Positions 51,164 to 60,681 are shown, counted from the first letter of the stretch. The stretch: 64,000 nt of DNA from Palsa-1233 sp031367105 (GCA_031367105.1 JANLPG010000095.1:1-64000), one strand, 5' to 3'. Numbers and translations: made by a program. Notes: generated by a model not told the origin, from the sequence alone.

Positions 51164-52419
51164 CGGCGGTCGACGAGGCCTGGAGCGTCACGCGCCTCGC
51201 CCGCACCATCAAGCGTCGGGTCGAGGACGACTTTCCCGCCGTCTGGGTAAAGGGCGAACTGGTCGGCGTGAAACGCTACCCGAGCGGGCACTGGTACTTC
51301 GGGCTGCGCGATGCCGAGGCGAAAGTCGATTGCACGATGTGGAAGTTTGCCGCGGCGCGGCTGAAGGGACCGCTGGAGGAAGGAACCCAGGTGTTTGTCC
51401 TCGGCACCGTAAATGTATGGGAAGAGCGCACCGCGCTTCGTTTCAATGTCACGCAGGTGCTGCCCGCCTCGGGTGTCGGTGCCCAGGCGCAGGCGGTGGA
51501 ACAGATCAAGCAACGGCTGCTCGCCGATGGGCTGCTGGATCCCGCGCGCAAGCGACCGCTTCCCCCCTATGCCACTCGGATTGCGGTGGTGACGTCGATT
51601 GCGGGCGCTGCAGTACGGGATATCATCACCGTTGCCGCGCGACGCTGGCCAAGCGTGGAACTCCTGGTGGTGAACAGCGCGGTGCAAGGCGACGGAGCGC
51701 CCGCGGAACTGGTCGAAGCCCTCGGCATCGTTTCCCGCCTGGAGCGCCTTGATTGCTGCATCGTCGGGCGGGGCGGCGGTTCGAAGGAGGATCTCGCCGC
51801 TTTCAACGACGAAGCGGTCTGCCGGGCGATCGCCGCCTGCCCCGTGCCGGTTATCAGCGCCGTTGGCCACGAGGTCGATGTGACGCTTGCCGATCTGGTG
51901 GCAGACCTTCGCGCGGCGACCCCGTCCCAGGCCGCCGAGTTCGCCCTGCCGGATCGGCACGATGTCGCCGCGCGAGTCGCCGCGCTGCGCAGCGCATTCC
52001 TCTCGGCGACCCGCGACCAGGTGACCACCAGGCAGCAGCGACTGCAGCGTACCCGCGAGCGGATGGGGAGCGCGTTGCTCGAGCGCCTGCGCGGAGTCGA
52101 GCGCCGCCTCCTCACTGCTCGCGGCCGACTCGCACCGGCGCTCGCCCGTCACGCGCACCGTCCCGGAGTTCGCCTGGCACAACTCGAGGGGCGTATCGCC
52201 CCCGCGATGCAGCGGCGGCTCGAGCGCGCACGCGCGACCATTGGACGATGTTCGGCGCAACTCGACGCCCTCTCTCCACTGGCCGTGCTCGGTCGAGGGT
52301 ATGCCGTCCCCCGCGACGAGAACGGCACGGTGCTGCGTCGTACCGCAAACTTTCCGCCCGGCACGGCATTCACCTTGAGCATTTCCGACGGCCGCGTGGC
52401 CGCTCGGGTGGAGGACTGA
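51160..52419 (+). CDS. xseA: Exodeoxyribonuclease VII large subunit
   Basis: 419 residues. The OB-fold N domain (VWVKGELVGVKRYPSGHWYFGLRD) and the catalytic domain (RIAVVTSIAGAAVRDIITV; VGRGGGSKEDLAAFND; SAVGHEVDVTLAD) are followed by a coiled coil and the C-terminal VLGRGYAVPRD motif. It trims single-stranded DNA from both ends with XseB. It overlaps xseB by one base (TGATG). Confidence 0.95.
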   Translation: MTAVDEAWSVTRLARTIKRRVEDDFPAVWVKGELVGVKRYPSGHWYFGLRDAEAKVDCTMWKFAAARLKGPLEEGTQVFVLGTVNVWEERTALRFNVTQVLPASGVGAQAQAVEQIKQRLLADGLLDPARKRPLPPYATRIAVVTSIAGAAVRDIITVAARRWPSVELLVVNSAVQGDGAPAELVEALGIVSRLERLDCCIVGRGGGSKEDLAAFNDEAVCRAIAACPVPVISAVGHEVDVTLADLVADLRAATPSQAAEFALPDRHDVAARVAALRSAFLSATRDQVTTRQQRLQRTRERMGSALLERLRGVERRLLTARGRLAPALARHAHRPGVRLAQLEGRIAPAMQRRLERARATIGRCSAQLDALSPLAVLGRGYAVPRDENGTVLRRTANFPPGTAFTLSISDGRVAARVED

Positions 52420-52649
52420 TGGCTGACACACCGACATCACTCGACCAGGACCTGCGGCGGCTGGAGGAGATCGTTCGCAAACTCGAGGACGACGATCTGG
52501 CCCTCGAATCGGCCTTGCAGCTCTTCGAGGAGGGCGTCGGCCGCCTCAAGGCAGCGCAAGCGCGGCTCGGCGAGGCAGAGACCCGGGTGATGCAGGTGCT
52601 GAAGGACGCCGAAACGGGCGAGCTCCGGACCGAACCACTCGATGGCTGA
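52419..52649 (+). CDS. xseB: Exodeoxyribonuclease VII small subunit
   Basis: 76 residues. The single helical hairpin LDQDLRRLEEIVRKLEDDDL, then LFEEGVGRLKAAQARLGEAE is the XseB pattern. Several copies wrap the XseA coiled coil. It overlaps ispA by eight bases. Confidence 0.94.
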   Translation: MADTPTSLDQDLRRLEEIVRKLEDDDLALESALQLFEEGVGRLKAAQARLGEAETRVMQVLKDAETGELRTEPLDG

Positions 52650-53553
52650 ATCGTCGGAGGGCGATGCGATCGCCCTCCTCGCTGAAGCGCGGGATGTTGT
52701 CGATCGCGAGCTTGAAGCCTGTGCCACCCGAATGGCAGCCACGATGGTGCCGCCACTCGGGGCAGCGCTTGCCTATGCCCTGCGCTCCCCCGGCAAACGG
52801 GTACGCCCCGCGCTGGTGTTGGCCGCGTATCGAGCCGCCGGTGGAACCTCTGGGGCCATCTCAGGCGTCGCGACTGCCGTCGAGATCGTGCACACCTACT
52901 CGCTGGTGCACGACGACCTCCCCTGTATGGACGACGACGACCTCCGTCGAGGTCGGCCGACCACGCATCGCACCTTCGACGTCGCCACAGCGACTCGCGT
53001 CGGCTATCTCCTGGTCCCGGTCGCCGCCGAGGAACTCGCCCGGGCCGGGAAGGCACTCGGGCTCGCGCCGATTGCCGTCGGGCGGCTGGCGTCAGCGCTG
53101 TTCGAGGCCGGCGGGATCCGCGGTATGGTGGGAGGGCAGTGGCTGGATCTCGAGGCCGAGGGGCGCTCCCTCGACCTCCCGGAACTGATGGCTGTCCACC
53201 GGGGGAAGACGGGGGCACTGATCCGCGCCGCGGTGGTCCTCGGCGGACTTGCCGCGGGTGCGGGCGAGCAGGTCTTGCAAGCATTCGGGGCCTTCGGCGA
53301 TGAAATCGGATTGGCCTTTCAGGTTGCGGATGACGTCCTCGACGCCACGGGCACGTCGGAAGCCCTGGGCAAGACCGCTGGTCGCGATGCCGCGCTGGCC
53401 AAGTCCACCTACGTCGGCCTCCTTGGTGTCGAGGGGGCACGCCAGGCGGCGTCGAGACACGAGACCCTCGGCCTCCGCGCATTGCAGGCGACGGAGGTAC
53501 CGCTGGGATCCCTGGCTGCTCTGGCACGGTATATTGTGACGAGATCATCGTGA
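52642..53553 (+). CDS. ispA: Farnesyl/geranylgeranyl diphosphate synthase (polyprenyl synthetase)
   Basis: 303 residues. The two Asp-rich motifs are VHDDLPCMDDDDLRRG (first) and FQVADDVLD (second), with GKRVRPALVLAAY at the allylic site. It condenses IPP with allylic diphosphates for quinone, carotenoid or cell-wall lipid precursors. Chain length cannot be fixed, but the residues before the first motif (IVHTYSL) suit C15-C20 products. It is coupled to dxs, which feeds the same pathway. Confidence 0.92.
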   Translation: MAESSEGDAIALLAEARDVVDRELEACATRMAATMVPPLGAALAYALRSPGKRVRPALVLAAYRAAGGTSGAISGVATAVEIVHTYSLVHDDLPCMDDDDLRRGRPTTHRTFDVATATRVGYLLVPVAAEELARAGKALGLAPIAVGRLASALFEAGGIRGMVGGQWLDLEAEGRSLDLPELMAVHRGKTGALIRAAVVLGGLAAGAGEQVLQAFGAFGDEIGLAFQVADDVLDATGTSEALGKTAGRDAALAKSTYVGLLGVEGARQAASRHETLGLRALQATEVPLGSLAALARYIVTRSS

Positions 53554-55466
53554 CTTCCTCCGCTTCTGGAGCGACAGTGTCTTTGCTCGCCGGCATTCAG
53601 GACCCCGCCGACCTCAAAAAGCTCACCCGGGCGCAGCTCCCGCACTTGGCGCAGGAGATTCGCGACCGGCTGATCGACTGCGTCTCGGTGACGGGTGGCC
53701 ATATCGGTGCCTCGCTCGGGGTGGTGGAGCTCACGATCGCCCTGCTGTACGAATTCGACTCCCCGACCGACAAAGTGGTCTGGGACGTCGGCCATCAGGC
53801 CTATGCCTGGAAGTTGCTTACCGGCCGTAACGACCGCTTCGAAACCCTCCGATCCGTCGACGGAATTTCCGGGTTCCTCAAGCGCGATGAGAGTGCGCAC
53901 GATCAATTCGGAGCGGGGCACGCCGGCACGGCGATGTCGGCCGCGCTGGGGATGGCGACTGCCCGTGACCTCCACGGCGAACACAACAAGGTGATCGCCG
54001 TCGTAGGGGATGGCGCACTGACCTGCGGCCTCACCTACGAAGCGATGAACAACGCCGGCCACTCGGATCGCGACATTCTGTTGATCGTCAACGACAACGG
54101 AATGAGCATCTCACCCAACGTCGGCGGGATTTCCAAGATGCTCGGCGGCATCGTCGCCGATCCGCGGACCGACCGCGTGCGCGAGGCAGTGAAGAAGCTG
54201 ACCTTCAAGCTCGGTGGGGTCTTCGGCGAGGGCGTCGTGCACCTCGCGCGCAATGTCGAGGAGTCGGTCAAGAACCTCTTCTCGGAAGGGATGCTCTTCG
54301 AGGAACTGGGATTTCGATATTTCGGACCGATCGACGGGCACGATCTCGACAAACTGTGCGACACCCTCGCCTTCGTCGGAAAGATGAAAGGACCGCGGGT
54401 GCTGCACGTGCTCACCGAGAAAGGGAAGGGCTTTTCCTTCGCCGAAGCGAATCGCGAGAAGTGGCACGGCCTCGCTGCCTACGACCCGAAGACCGGTGAG
54501 GCCCGGAAACTGCCGAGCGGTCCACCGACCTGGACCCAGGTGTTCGGTGACACGTTGGTCGCCCTCGCGGAGGAGTATCCCGAGTTCGTCGCGATTACGG
54601 CAGCGATGCCGGCCGGTACGGGGACCAATATCTTCCAGAAGGCGTACCCAGACCGCTTCTTCGATGTCGGAATCGCCGAAGGACACGCCGTCACCTTTGC
54701 TGGCGGGCTCGCGACGCAGGGCGTCCGGCCGGTGGTCGCCATCTATTCGACCTTCTTGCAGCGCGCGTACGACAACATCATCCACGATATCGCGGTGCAG
54801 CGCCTGCCCGTGGTCTTCTGTATGGACCGGGCTGGACTGGTCGGCGAAGATGGCCAGACCCATATGGGGCTGTATGACATTTCCTATATGCTGGCGGTCC
54901 CCGGAATGACGGTGGCAGCGCCCAAGGATGCGGATGAGCTGGTGGGGTTGCTGCGCACCGCGTTGGTGCACGACGGCCCCTTCTCGCTCCGCTACCCGCG
55001 CGACAAGACGCCGATCGACCCCAATCCGGTGGCGAGCGTCCCGCCCGTCCCCTACGGCACCTGGGAGATGCTGCGCCCCGGCGGGGGGATCGCCATCGTC
55101 GGTACCGGCACGATGGCCCTGGCAGCACTCGAGGCTGCCCACCAGCTTGCCGCGGACGGGATTGATGCCGCCGCGGTCAATGCGCGATTCATCAAACCGA
55201 TGGATGAAACAATGCTCGCCGAACTGGCGGCGACTTGTCGTATTCTCGTGACCTGCGAGGAGGGATCGGTCGTGAACGGCTTCGGGGCCAGCCTTGCCGC
55301 CCGTATGCAACTGACCCACCCCGAGGTGCGTGTCGTGGTCCTCGGCATTCCGGACGAGCTGGTGGTGCAAGCACCGCGGAGTGATCAGCTCGATCGTTAT
55401 GGGTTGTCGCCGAGACGCATTGCGGCCTCGGCCCGCGCGGCCCTTACCTTTGCTGCGGTGCGCTGA
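53550..55466 (+). CDS. dxs: 1-deoxy-D-xylulose-5-phosphate synthase
   Basis: 638 residues from GTG in the ispA stop. The thiamine diphosphate site is VVGDGALTCGLTYEAMNNAG, with DVGHQAYAWKLLTGR early and a transketolase middle domain (FDVGIAEGHAVTFAGGLA; YSTFLQRAYDNIIHDIA; DRAGLVGEDGQTHMG). It makes DXP from pyruvate and glyceraldehyde 3-phosphate, the entry to the MEP route. nadK follows with a likely CTG start. Confidence 0.96.
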   Translation: MTSSASGATVSLLAGIQDPADLKKLTRAQLPHLAQEIRDRLIDCVSVTGGHIGASLGVVELTIALLYEFDSPTDKVVWDVGHQAYAWKLLTGRNDRFETLRSVDGISGFLKRDESAHDQFGAGHAGTAMSAALGMATARDLHGEHNKVIAVVGDGALTCGLTYEAMNNAGHSDRDILLIVNDNGMSISPNVGGISKMLGGIVADPRTDRVREAVKKLTFKLGGVFGEGVVHLARNVEESVKNLFSEGMLFEELGFRYFGPIDGHDLDKLCDTLAFVGKMKGPRVLHVLTEKGKGFSFAEANREKWHGLAAYDPKTGEARKLPSGPPTWTQVFGDTLVALAEEYPEFVAITAAMPAGTGTNIFQKAYPDRFFDVGIAEGHAVTFAGGLATQGVRPVVAIYSTFLQRAYDNIIHDIAVQRLPVVFCMDRAGLVGEDGQTHMGLYDISYMLAVPGMTVAAPKDADELVGLLRTALVHDGPFSLRYPRDKTPIDPNPVASVPPVPYGTWEMLRPGGGIAIVGTGTMALAALEAAHQLAADGIDAAAVNARFIKPMDETMLAELAATCRILVTCEEGSVVNGFGASLAARMQLTHPEVRVVVLGIPDELVVQAPRSDQLDRYGLSPRRIAASARAALTFAAVR

Positions 55467-55474
55467 GGCTCCCG

Positions 55475-56338
55475 CTGCGCATCGGACTCGTCGGCAACCC
55501 CCGCTACGCTGATCTCCGCGAAGTGCTGGCCGACACGGCCCGCCTCGCCTCCGAGCGCGGTTGGGCTCTGGCCGGCGACCCCGAACTCCAGTCGCTCTCT
55601 CCCGCTCCGCTCACACCGCTCGATCCCGATGCCATCGACCTGCTGGTGACCTTCGGTGGCGACGGCACGCTGCTCCGTGGCGCGCGGCGCCTGCAGGGGC
55701 GTGAAGTGCCGATTCTCGGCGTGAACTTCGGTCGGGTGGGGTTCCTCACATCGGTTGCCCGGGATGGTGCCGCGGACGCGCTGAGCGCGTTCGCCGCTGG
55801 AGAGCACCGCCTCTCAGTTCGGGCCGCGCTCCTGGCCACTGTCCGCGACGTCAATGGCGACGCCCGGGCCGACCTTGCCGCCCTGAACGATGTGGTGCTT
55901 CACAAGGGCGGTGTGGCGCGGGTGGTGCGCTTTCAGGTGCTGATCGACGGCGAGCCGATGGGACCGGTATCGGCCGATGGCCTGGTGGTTTCGACACCGA
56001 CCGGGTCGACTGCCTATTCGCTCAGTGCGGGCGGGCCGGTGGTGGTCCCCAGTCTCGAAGCGATGGTCGTGACGCCGATCTGCGCGCATTCGCTTGGCGT
56101 CCGACCCCTGGTGGTCCGAGCGGACGCCGTGGTCACGGTCGATCCACTCGACGCGCGGGTCAACGATATGCTCGTGTCGGTCGATGGACAGGAGACGGCG
56201 ATGCTCGCGCCGGGCGAGCGGCTTGAGGTTCGTGCCGCGCCGTGGCGGGTGGTGCTGGTCCGCTTCGGGGAGCCCGGGTTCTTCCGGCGACTGCGAGAGA
56301 AGCTGCATTGGGGTGACCTCATCGACCGCGAGCAGTGA
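55475..56338 (+). CDS. nadK: NAD kinase, likely CTG start
   Basis: 287 residues. The family motifs are LVTFGGDGTLLRGARRL, VNFGRVGFLT and VSTPTGSTAYSLSAGGP. It phosphorylates NAD to NADP. The first GTG (55523) would cut off the first strand: the codons before it read RIGLVGNPRYADLREV, the normal NAD kinase N terminus. The only start available just before this is CTG 55475, with a GAGG six bases upstream; CTG 55463 overlaps the dxs stop as CTGA. It is coupled to recN by GTGA. Confidence 0.93.
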   Translation: MRIGLVGNPRYADLREVLADTARLASERGWALAGDPELQSLSPAPLTPLDPDAIDLLVTFGGDGTLLRGARRLQGREVPILGVNFGRVGFLTSVARDGAADALSAFAAGEHRLSVRAALLATVRDVNGDARADLAALNDVVLHKGGVARVVRFQVLIDGEPMGPVSADGLVVSTPTGSTAYSLSAGGPVVVPSLEAMVVTPICAHSLGVRPLVVRADAVVTVDPLDARVNDMLVSVDGQETAMLAPGERLEVRAAPWRVVLVRFGEPGFFRRLREKLHWGDLIDREQ

Positions 56339-57999
56339 CACTGCTCTCGCTCCGGGTCCGCGACCTCGCCACGGTCGCCGACGTGACCCTCGAACTTGCC
56401 GGTGGCCTCAACGTGCTCACCGGCGAGACCGGGGCAGGGAAGTCGATGCTGGTCGACGCGATCGCGCTGCTCCTCGGTGATCGCGCCGATCGCGCGGCGG
56501 TGCGCCCTGGCGCCGGCAAAGCCACGATCGAGGGTGTCTTCGACGCGGTGCCATCCGCCACCCGCCAGGCGCTCGAAACCGCGGGCCTTGACGCCGAGGA
56601 GTCGCTGATCCTTCGGCGGGAAGTGACCTCGGAAGGGCGGTCGCGCGCCTGGATCAACGGATCGCCTGCCACGATTGGTGCACTCGCCCGGCTGGGAGAG
56701 TCGCTCGTGGATCTGCACGGGCAGCATCAGACAGTCCAGTTGCTCGAGCCGGCGACACAGCGTGACCTGCTCGATGCCTTCGGCGATTCGCTCCCCGTGG
56801 CACGCGCCGTCGCCACGGCATTCGCGGAACTGCAGCTGCTTCGCCACCAGGCCGATGTGCTGGCAGCTCGGCGAGATGAGGCGCTGCGCCGTGCGGATTG
56901 GCTGCGCCACGTCATCACGGACATTGATACCGTGAAACCCCGCCCCGAGGAGGAGATCGCGCTTGACCGCGAGGTGCGCCGCCTCGGACACGCCAGCACG
57001 TTGGGCGAGCACGCCCGCGAGTTGCACGACGCACTCGACGGCGAGGAGGTCAGTGCCCGTGCCGCAATCGGGCGGGCCGAGCGGGCGCTGAACGCCCTCG
57101 AACGGCTCGATGGCACGGTGACGCCGTGGCGGGAGTTGCTCGACGCGGCCTACGCCCAACTCGACGAACTCGCCCGTGTCGCCGACAGGTACGCCAACGA
57201 CCTCACCGAGGATCCCGGACGGCTGGATGCCCTCGAGCAGCGGCGGAATGCACTCGACGCGCTCCGGCAGAAACACGGCTCATCGCTCGAAGCGGTCCTC
57301 GCGACACGGGATGCGGCGCGCGCCGAGCTTGAACTGCTGGACACCGCGGCATTCGATCTGCGCACCTTCGCGACGCGAATCGTGGCAGCAGAGTCAGCAC
57401 TGACGCAGCTCGGCGCGGCGCTGACGCTCCGACGCCAACAGGCCGGTGAGCAGCTCGCCCGCGAAGTCAGTCGGCTACTGCCCCGGCTGGGGCTGGCGGG
57501 GGGTGAGCTGAGCGTTGCGCTGGATCCACTCGAGTCGGTCGGATCGAGTGGCACAGAACAAGTGACACTGATGATTCGATTGAATCGAGGGATGGCTGCG
57601 CAACCGCTGGCCCGGGTGGCCTCCGGAGGCGAACTCTCCCGACTGATGCTCGCACTCAAGGTCGTGCTCGCGCGGCACGACGCCGTCCCGACGCTGGTCT
57701 TCGACGAAATCGATCAGGGAATCGGTGGCGAGGTGGGAGCTCGCGTCGGAGAGGCACTCAGTCAGATTGCGGCCGGCCATCAGGTCCTGGTGATCACACA
57801 CCTGCCCCAGATCGCTGCGCGAGCGGACCATCACCTCCGCGTCGCGAAAGCCACGAGAAGCGGCATTGCGACCAGCGACGTCACGACGCTGCACGGGGAG
57901 GATCGGGTGCTGGAACTTGCCAGGATGCTGGGGGACGGAGAAGACGACGCCGCGCGGCGGCTGGCAGTCTCACTACTCCGCGGCGCGACTACTGGCTGA
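56335..57999 (+). CDS. recN: DNA repair protein RecN
   Basis: 554 residues from GTG. An SMC-like layout: Walker A GGLNVLTGETGAGKSMLVDAI compressed at about 24-36, HGQHQTVQLL, a coiled-coil middle, then the signature VASGGELSRLMLALK and Walker B LVFDEIDQGIGGEVG, and a D-loop/His switch ITHLPQIAA. RecN aids double-strand break repair with RecA. The xseA-xseB-ispA-dxs-nadK-recN order follows the conserved cluster but lacks tlyA and argR. It converges with the next gene, 11 bases overlapping. Confidence 0.96.
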   Translation: MTLLSLRVRDLATVADVTLELAGGLNVLTGETGAGKSMLVDAIALLLGDRADRAAVRPGAGKATIEGVFDAVPSATRQALETAGLDAEESLILRREVTSEGRSRAWINGSPATIGALARLGESLVDLHGQHQTVQLLEPATQRDLLDAFGDSLPVARAVATAFAELQLLRHQADVLAARRDEALRRADWLRHVITDIDTVKPRPEEEIALDREVRRLGHASTLGEHARELHDALDGEEVSARAAIGRAERALNALERLDGTVTPWRELLDAAYAQLDELARVADRYANDLTEDPGRLDALEQRRNALDALRQKHGSSLEAVLATRDAARAELELLDTAAFDLRTFATRIVAAESALTQLGAALTLRRQQAGEQLAREVSRLLPRLGLAGGELSVALDPLESVGSSGTEQVTLMIRLNRGMAAQPLARVASGGELSRLMLALKVVLARHDAVPTLVFDEIDQGIGGEVGARVGEALSQIAAGHQVLVITHLPQIAARADHHLRVAKATRSGIATSDVTTLHGEDRVLELARMLGDGEDDAARRLAVSLLRGATTG

Positions 58000-59557
58000 C
58001 GAGTGCCTTGTAGACCCGGAACACCAGCCGGGAGGTCAGTCGCGCCGGAACCACGCCGCTCCCACTGAAGACCGTGCGCTCAATTGAGAGGCCCGCTTCC
58101 ACCGGCATCCGCAAGATCCCGTCGCGGTGCCGGCCATCGTGTACGTAGCTGAAACCCAGTCCGATAATCGTCGCGTCCGACGCGGTCCCCCCATCCAGCA
58201 AGTTGGCTGCGGCGCCGGCGACGGGAGTCTGCCCCGTCACGTACCTCGTCGCATCGGCGCCCCGTCTCCGATATGAGACCAGCCCGGCAAGTGCAAGTCG
58301 CGGCGCGACCCGGAAAAACGGTTGCGCGGTGATGGTCAGGATATCGCCGGGATCCCGGCGGACGGCGGCACGTCGGTAGGCCGGCACCAGGAGCTGGTCG
58401 CGACTCGCCACTCGGGTAAATCGATCCGACGCGAGTTGTATCGTATAGCGCCCCTCCGCGCGCAGCCCCAGCCGATGGCGACCGAGTTCCAGTATGCCCG
58501 CGACTTCGGCGTCGATCTGCCGGTCGCCCGTGCCTTGGTCAAGGAGGTATTGCGGGCGAGGCAGCTGACCGGTGCGAAGCCGGCCTACCCCCTGGAGCCA
58601 GAGCCCCAACCAGCTTGGATCACCGGCTCGGCCGTGTTGAATCAGCTCGGCGGTGATGCCACCTTCCATATCACCCAGCGCGACCAGCGGCTTGTCCTCT
58701 GGAGCGAGAACGCCAAAGCCGCTCGGCGAGCCGAGCAGTGCATCGAAGCCCGCCGCATTCAGCGGAGCGGATGGCAGGGCGGGGGCGCTGGAAAATCCCG
58801 GGATCCCGAGCGACGTAGTAAAGGTGCTTCTCACGCCGGCAACGCGCGCGAGCAGTGCGGAGCCGTCGGCACTGCGCTCAGTCGGAAGGACCACGCTCGC
58901 CAGTGCGCTGTCGGCGAACAGCGTGTACAGCGTGTTGCGGAGTAGAGGCGCCTCGGTCAGGGTCTGCTGGGCCAGCGCCTGCGCTGCAGGATTGCTGACA
59001 TAGTCACCGCGGCTGAATCGGGTGGTCAAGCTGGCGATCGCTGCATCGAACTCGGTGAAGAAGGCAGTGGTTCGCGCCCGTCCCGCAGGATCGCCGATGT
59101 TTGGATCGGCGGGATTGATCCCGACCGTCGCGCCGAGCGGGTCATAGGTCGTGCGGCGTTGGGTGCGGACCGAAACAATCGGCACCGTCCCGAAGAGCGT
59201 GATCCGGCGGGTCAGGCCAAGCGCCAGCCCGATCGTCGCCGTACCACGCTGGTGCTCGGCGATTGTGGTGAGTCCACCGAGGGCGGTCGGAGCCGCTGGG
59301 CGCCCGAGGATCTCGGAGAGGCGCGATTCGAGATCGCCGAGCAATGGCGTCGTTGTGGACGTCAGCGCCGCAATGGTCAGGGGCGACCCGAGGTCACGCT
59401 TGGTTCCATCAATCCACGCGGAGGTGGCGGGGGCGAACGCACCGCCGAACTCGATCCGCACGGTACCACGCGGCGCCGTGAGGAGTGGGAGCTGGGCTGT
59501 GAGCCGGGTTGTGGGCAACCAGACCAGCAGGAGCAGGAGGGGGGCTCGGACTCTCAT
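57989..59557 (-). CDS. Outer-membrane beta-barrel-like protein of unknown function
   Basis: 522 residues from ATG 59557; a longer frame would cross the tRNA-Leu gene. A signal peptide (APLLLLLVWLPTTRLTAQ) precedes alternating strands such as GTATIGLALGLTRRITLFGTVPIV and HRLGLRAEGRYTIQLASDRF, ending in RLVFRVYKALVSQ. No enzyme motif is seen. The pattern suggests a barrel or barrel-associated protein of the OM. Its role is unknown; it is convergent with recN and divergent from the tRNA and pilin side. Confidence 0.6.
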   Translation of the reverse strand: MRVRAPLLLLLVWLPTTRLTAQLPLLTAPRGTVRIEFGGAFAPATSAWIDGTKRDLGSPLTIAALTSTTTPLLGDLESRLSEILGRPAAPTALGGLTTIAEHQRGTATIGLALGLTRRITLFGTVPIVSVRTQRRTTYDPLGATVGINPADPNIGDPAGRARTTAFFTEFDAAIASLTTRFSRGDYVSNPAAQALAQQTLTEAPLLRNTLYTLFADSALASVVLPTERSADGSALLARVAGVRSTFTTSLGIPGFSSAPALPSAPLNAAGFDALLGSPSGFGVLAPEDKPLVALGDMEGGITAELIQHGRAGDPSWLGLWLQGVGRLRTGQLPRPQYLLDQGTGDRQIDAEVAGILELGRHRLGLRAEGRYTIQLASDRFTRVASRDQLLVPAYRRAAVRRDPGDILTITAQPFFRVAPRLALAGLVSYRRRGADATRYVTGQTPVAGAAANLLDGGTASDATIIGLGFSYVHDGRHRDGILRMPVEAGLSIERTVFSGSGVVPARLTSRLVFRVYKALVSQ

Positions 59558-59616
59558 CCCGGGGAAAGGTAGCGGGAGGCGCGACGGCCGGCGCTGTGGC
59601 ATATTGTTCGCAGTCG

Positions 59617-59699
59617 GCTCGGGTGGCGGAATGGCAGACGCAGGGGTCTTAAACACCCCAGGGGGCAACCCCGTGCGGGTTCGAATCCCGCCCCGAGCA
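59617..59699 (+). tRNA. tRNA-Leu (anticodon TAA)
   Basis: A class II tRNA of 83 bases with a long variable arm: acceptor GCTCGGG/CCCGAGC, anticodon stem GGGGT/ACCCC with loop CTTAAAC, T loop TTCGAAT, discriminator A. CCA is not encoded. Confidence 0.95.
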
Positions 59700-59728
59700 C
59701 TTGACTACCCATTGTGGAGAATCGACGA

Positions 59729-60181
59729 ATGCAAAACGCCCGGCGTGGTTTTACGCTCATCGAGCTGCTGACCGTTATCACGATCATCGGGATTCTGGCG
59801 ACCGTCGGCTTCCCCAAGCTGCAGGCCACCAAAATGAAGGCGACCCGCGCCTCGATGGTGTCGGATCTGCGGAATCTGGTCAGTGCGCAGGAAGCGTTCT
59901 TCTCGACCTACGCCGACTACGCCGGCTCGATCACATCGGGTGCAGACGTCGCCGGGTCGCCCTCCAGCTCCGGCGCGCTCGCTTTTCGGCTTAGCCCAGG
60001 CAACGCGATCGTCCTTTCCCGGATGAGCCCGAACAGCGCGACCGGCCCGGGATGGACTGCGACGATCACCAACCCCGCGATCGCAAATACCACGTTCACG
60101 ACGTGTGGGATTTTTATCGGATCGATCACCTATTCGCCGAATGCTGCCGTCACGCGCGAAGGGACGCCGACCTGCTACTGA
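59729..60181 (+). CDS. Type IV pilin / pseudopilin-like protein
   Basis: 150 residues from ATG 59729 (GGAG upstream). The class III prepilin leader MQNARRG is followed by FTLIELLTVITIIGILATVGF, so cleavage by the prepilin peptidase after Gly7 leaves Phe1 and Glu5. The globular part is short with a C-terminal Cys pair (TTCGIF and PTCY), likely a disulfide loop. It could be the major pilin or a secretion pseudopilin. Two genes on it is echoed by a relative without leader. Confidence 0.9.
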   Translation: MQNARRGFTLIELLTVITIIGILATVGFPKLQATKMKATRASMVSDLRNLVSAQEAFFSTYADYAGSITSGADVAGSPSSSGALAFRLSPGNAIVLSRMSPNSATGPGWTATITNPAIANTTFTTCGIFIGSITYSPNAAVTREGTPTCY

Positions 60182-60681
60182 ACCGGCGAAGGAATCTGTC
60201 GCAACGCGTCGCCGAGAAACGAGTCGGCCGACATACGGTCGCTGAGTCGGAGTACGGTGCCATCGACGGATCCGGAAATCTGGTAGTCGGCTTCGGTGGT
60301 ACGCTCGTACTGGACACCCGTTTCCACGGCGCCTGCCTCACGCAGCGACTCCGGCAGCCTGCCCTTCGCCGCCCGGTAAGCCTCGACGCGTCCGCGTTGC
60401 AAAAAGATGGCGTAGCGCATCCTGGCTTCCCGCTGAACCGCCGAGAGGGTGATGCGCGGAGGTCCGCCGAAGAGGAACGCCGGACGCGCAACCCAGGCAT
60501 AGCCGATGAAGCCCCACGCGGCGACGATGAAAAGCAACAGTCCGGGCTGGTACATGATGTGGGCCTCCCGCTCCTTCCTGGCCGCCCGGATGTGGCGGAG
60601 CTCGCCCTCGGACACCCGCTGGGAATCCAGCACGTCCCGGAGTGCCTCGCCCAGCTCGTGCTGTGGCTTTCGGTCGGTCAT
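60175..60681 (-). CDS. Membrane protein of unknown function, pilus-locus paralog A
   Basis: 168 residues. An N-terminal cytoplasmic part with a charged helix (about 1-42), one membrane helix (GLLLFIVAAWGFIGYAWV) and a periplasmic domain of about 100 residues. That domain (REARMRYAIFLQRGRVEAYRAA to MSADSFLGDALRQI) is clearly related to the gene at 61188-61712. No family is recognised; the position between pilin-type genes suggests a pilus or secretion accessory. Its end overlaps the pilin gene by seven bases. Confidence 0.6.
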   Translation of the reverse strand: MTDRKPQHELGEALRDVLDSQRVSEGELRHIRAARKEREAHIMYQPGLLLFIVAAWGFIGYAWVARPAFLFGGPPRITLSAVQREARMRYAIFLQRGRVEAYRAAKGRLPESLREAGAVETGVQYERTTEADYQISGSVDGTVLRLSDRMSADSFLGDALRQIPSPVQ

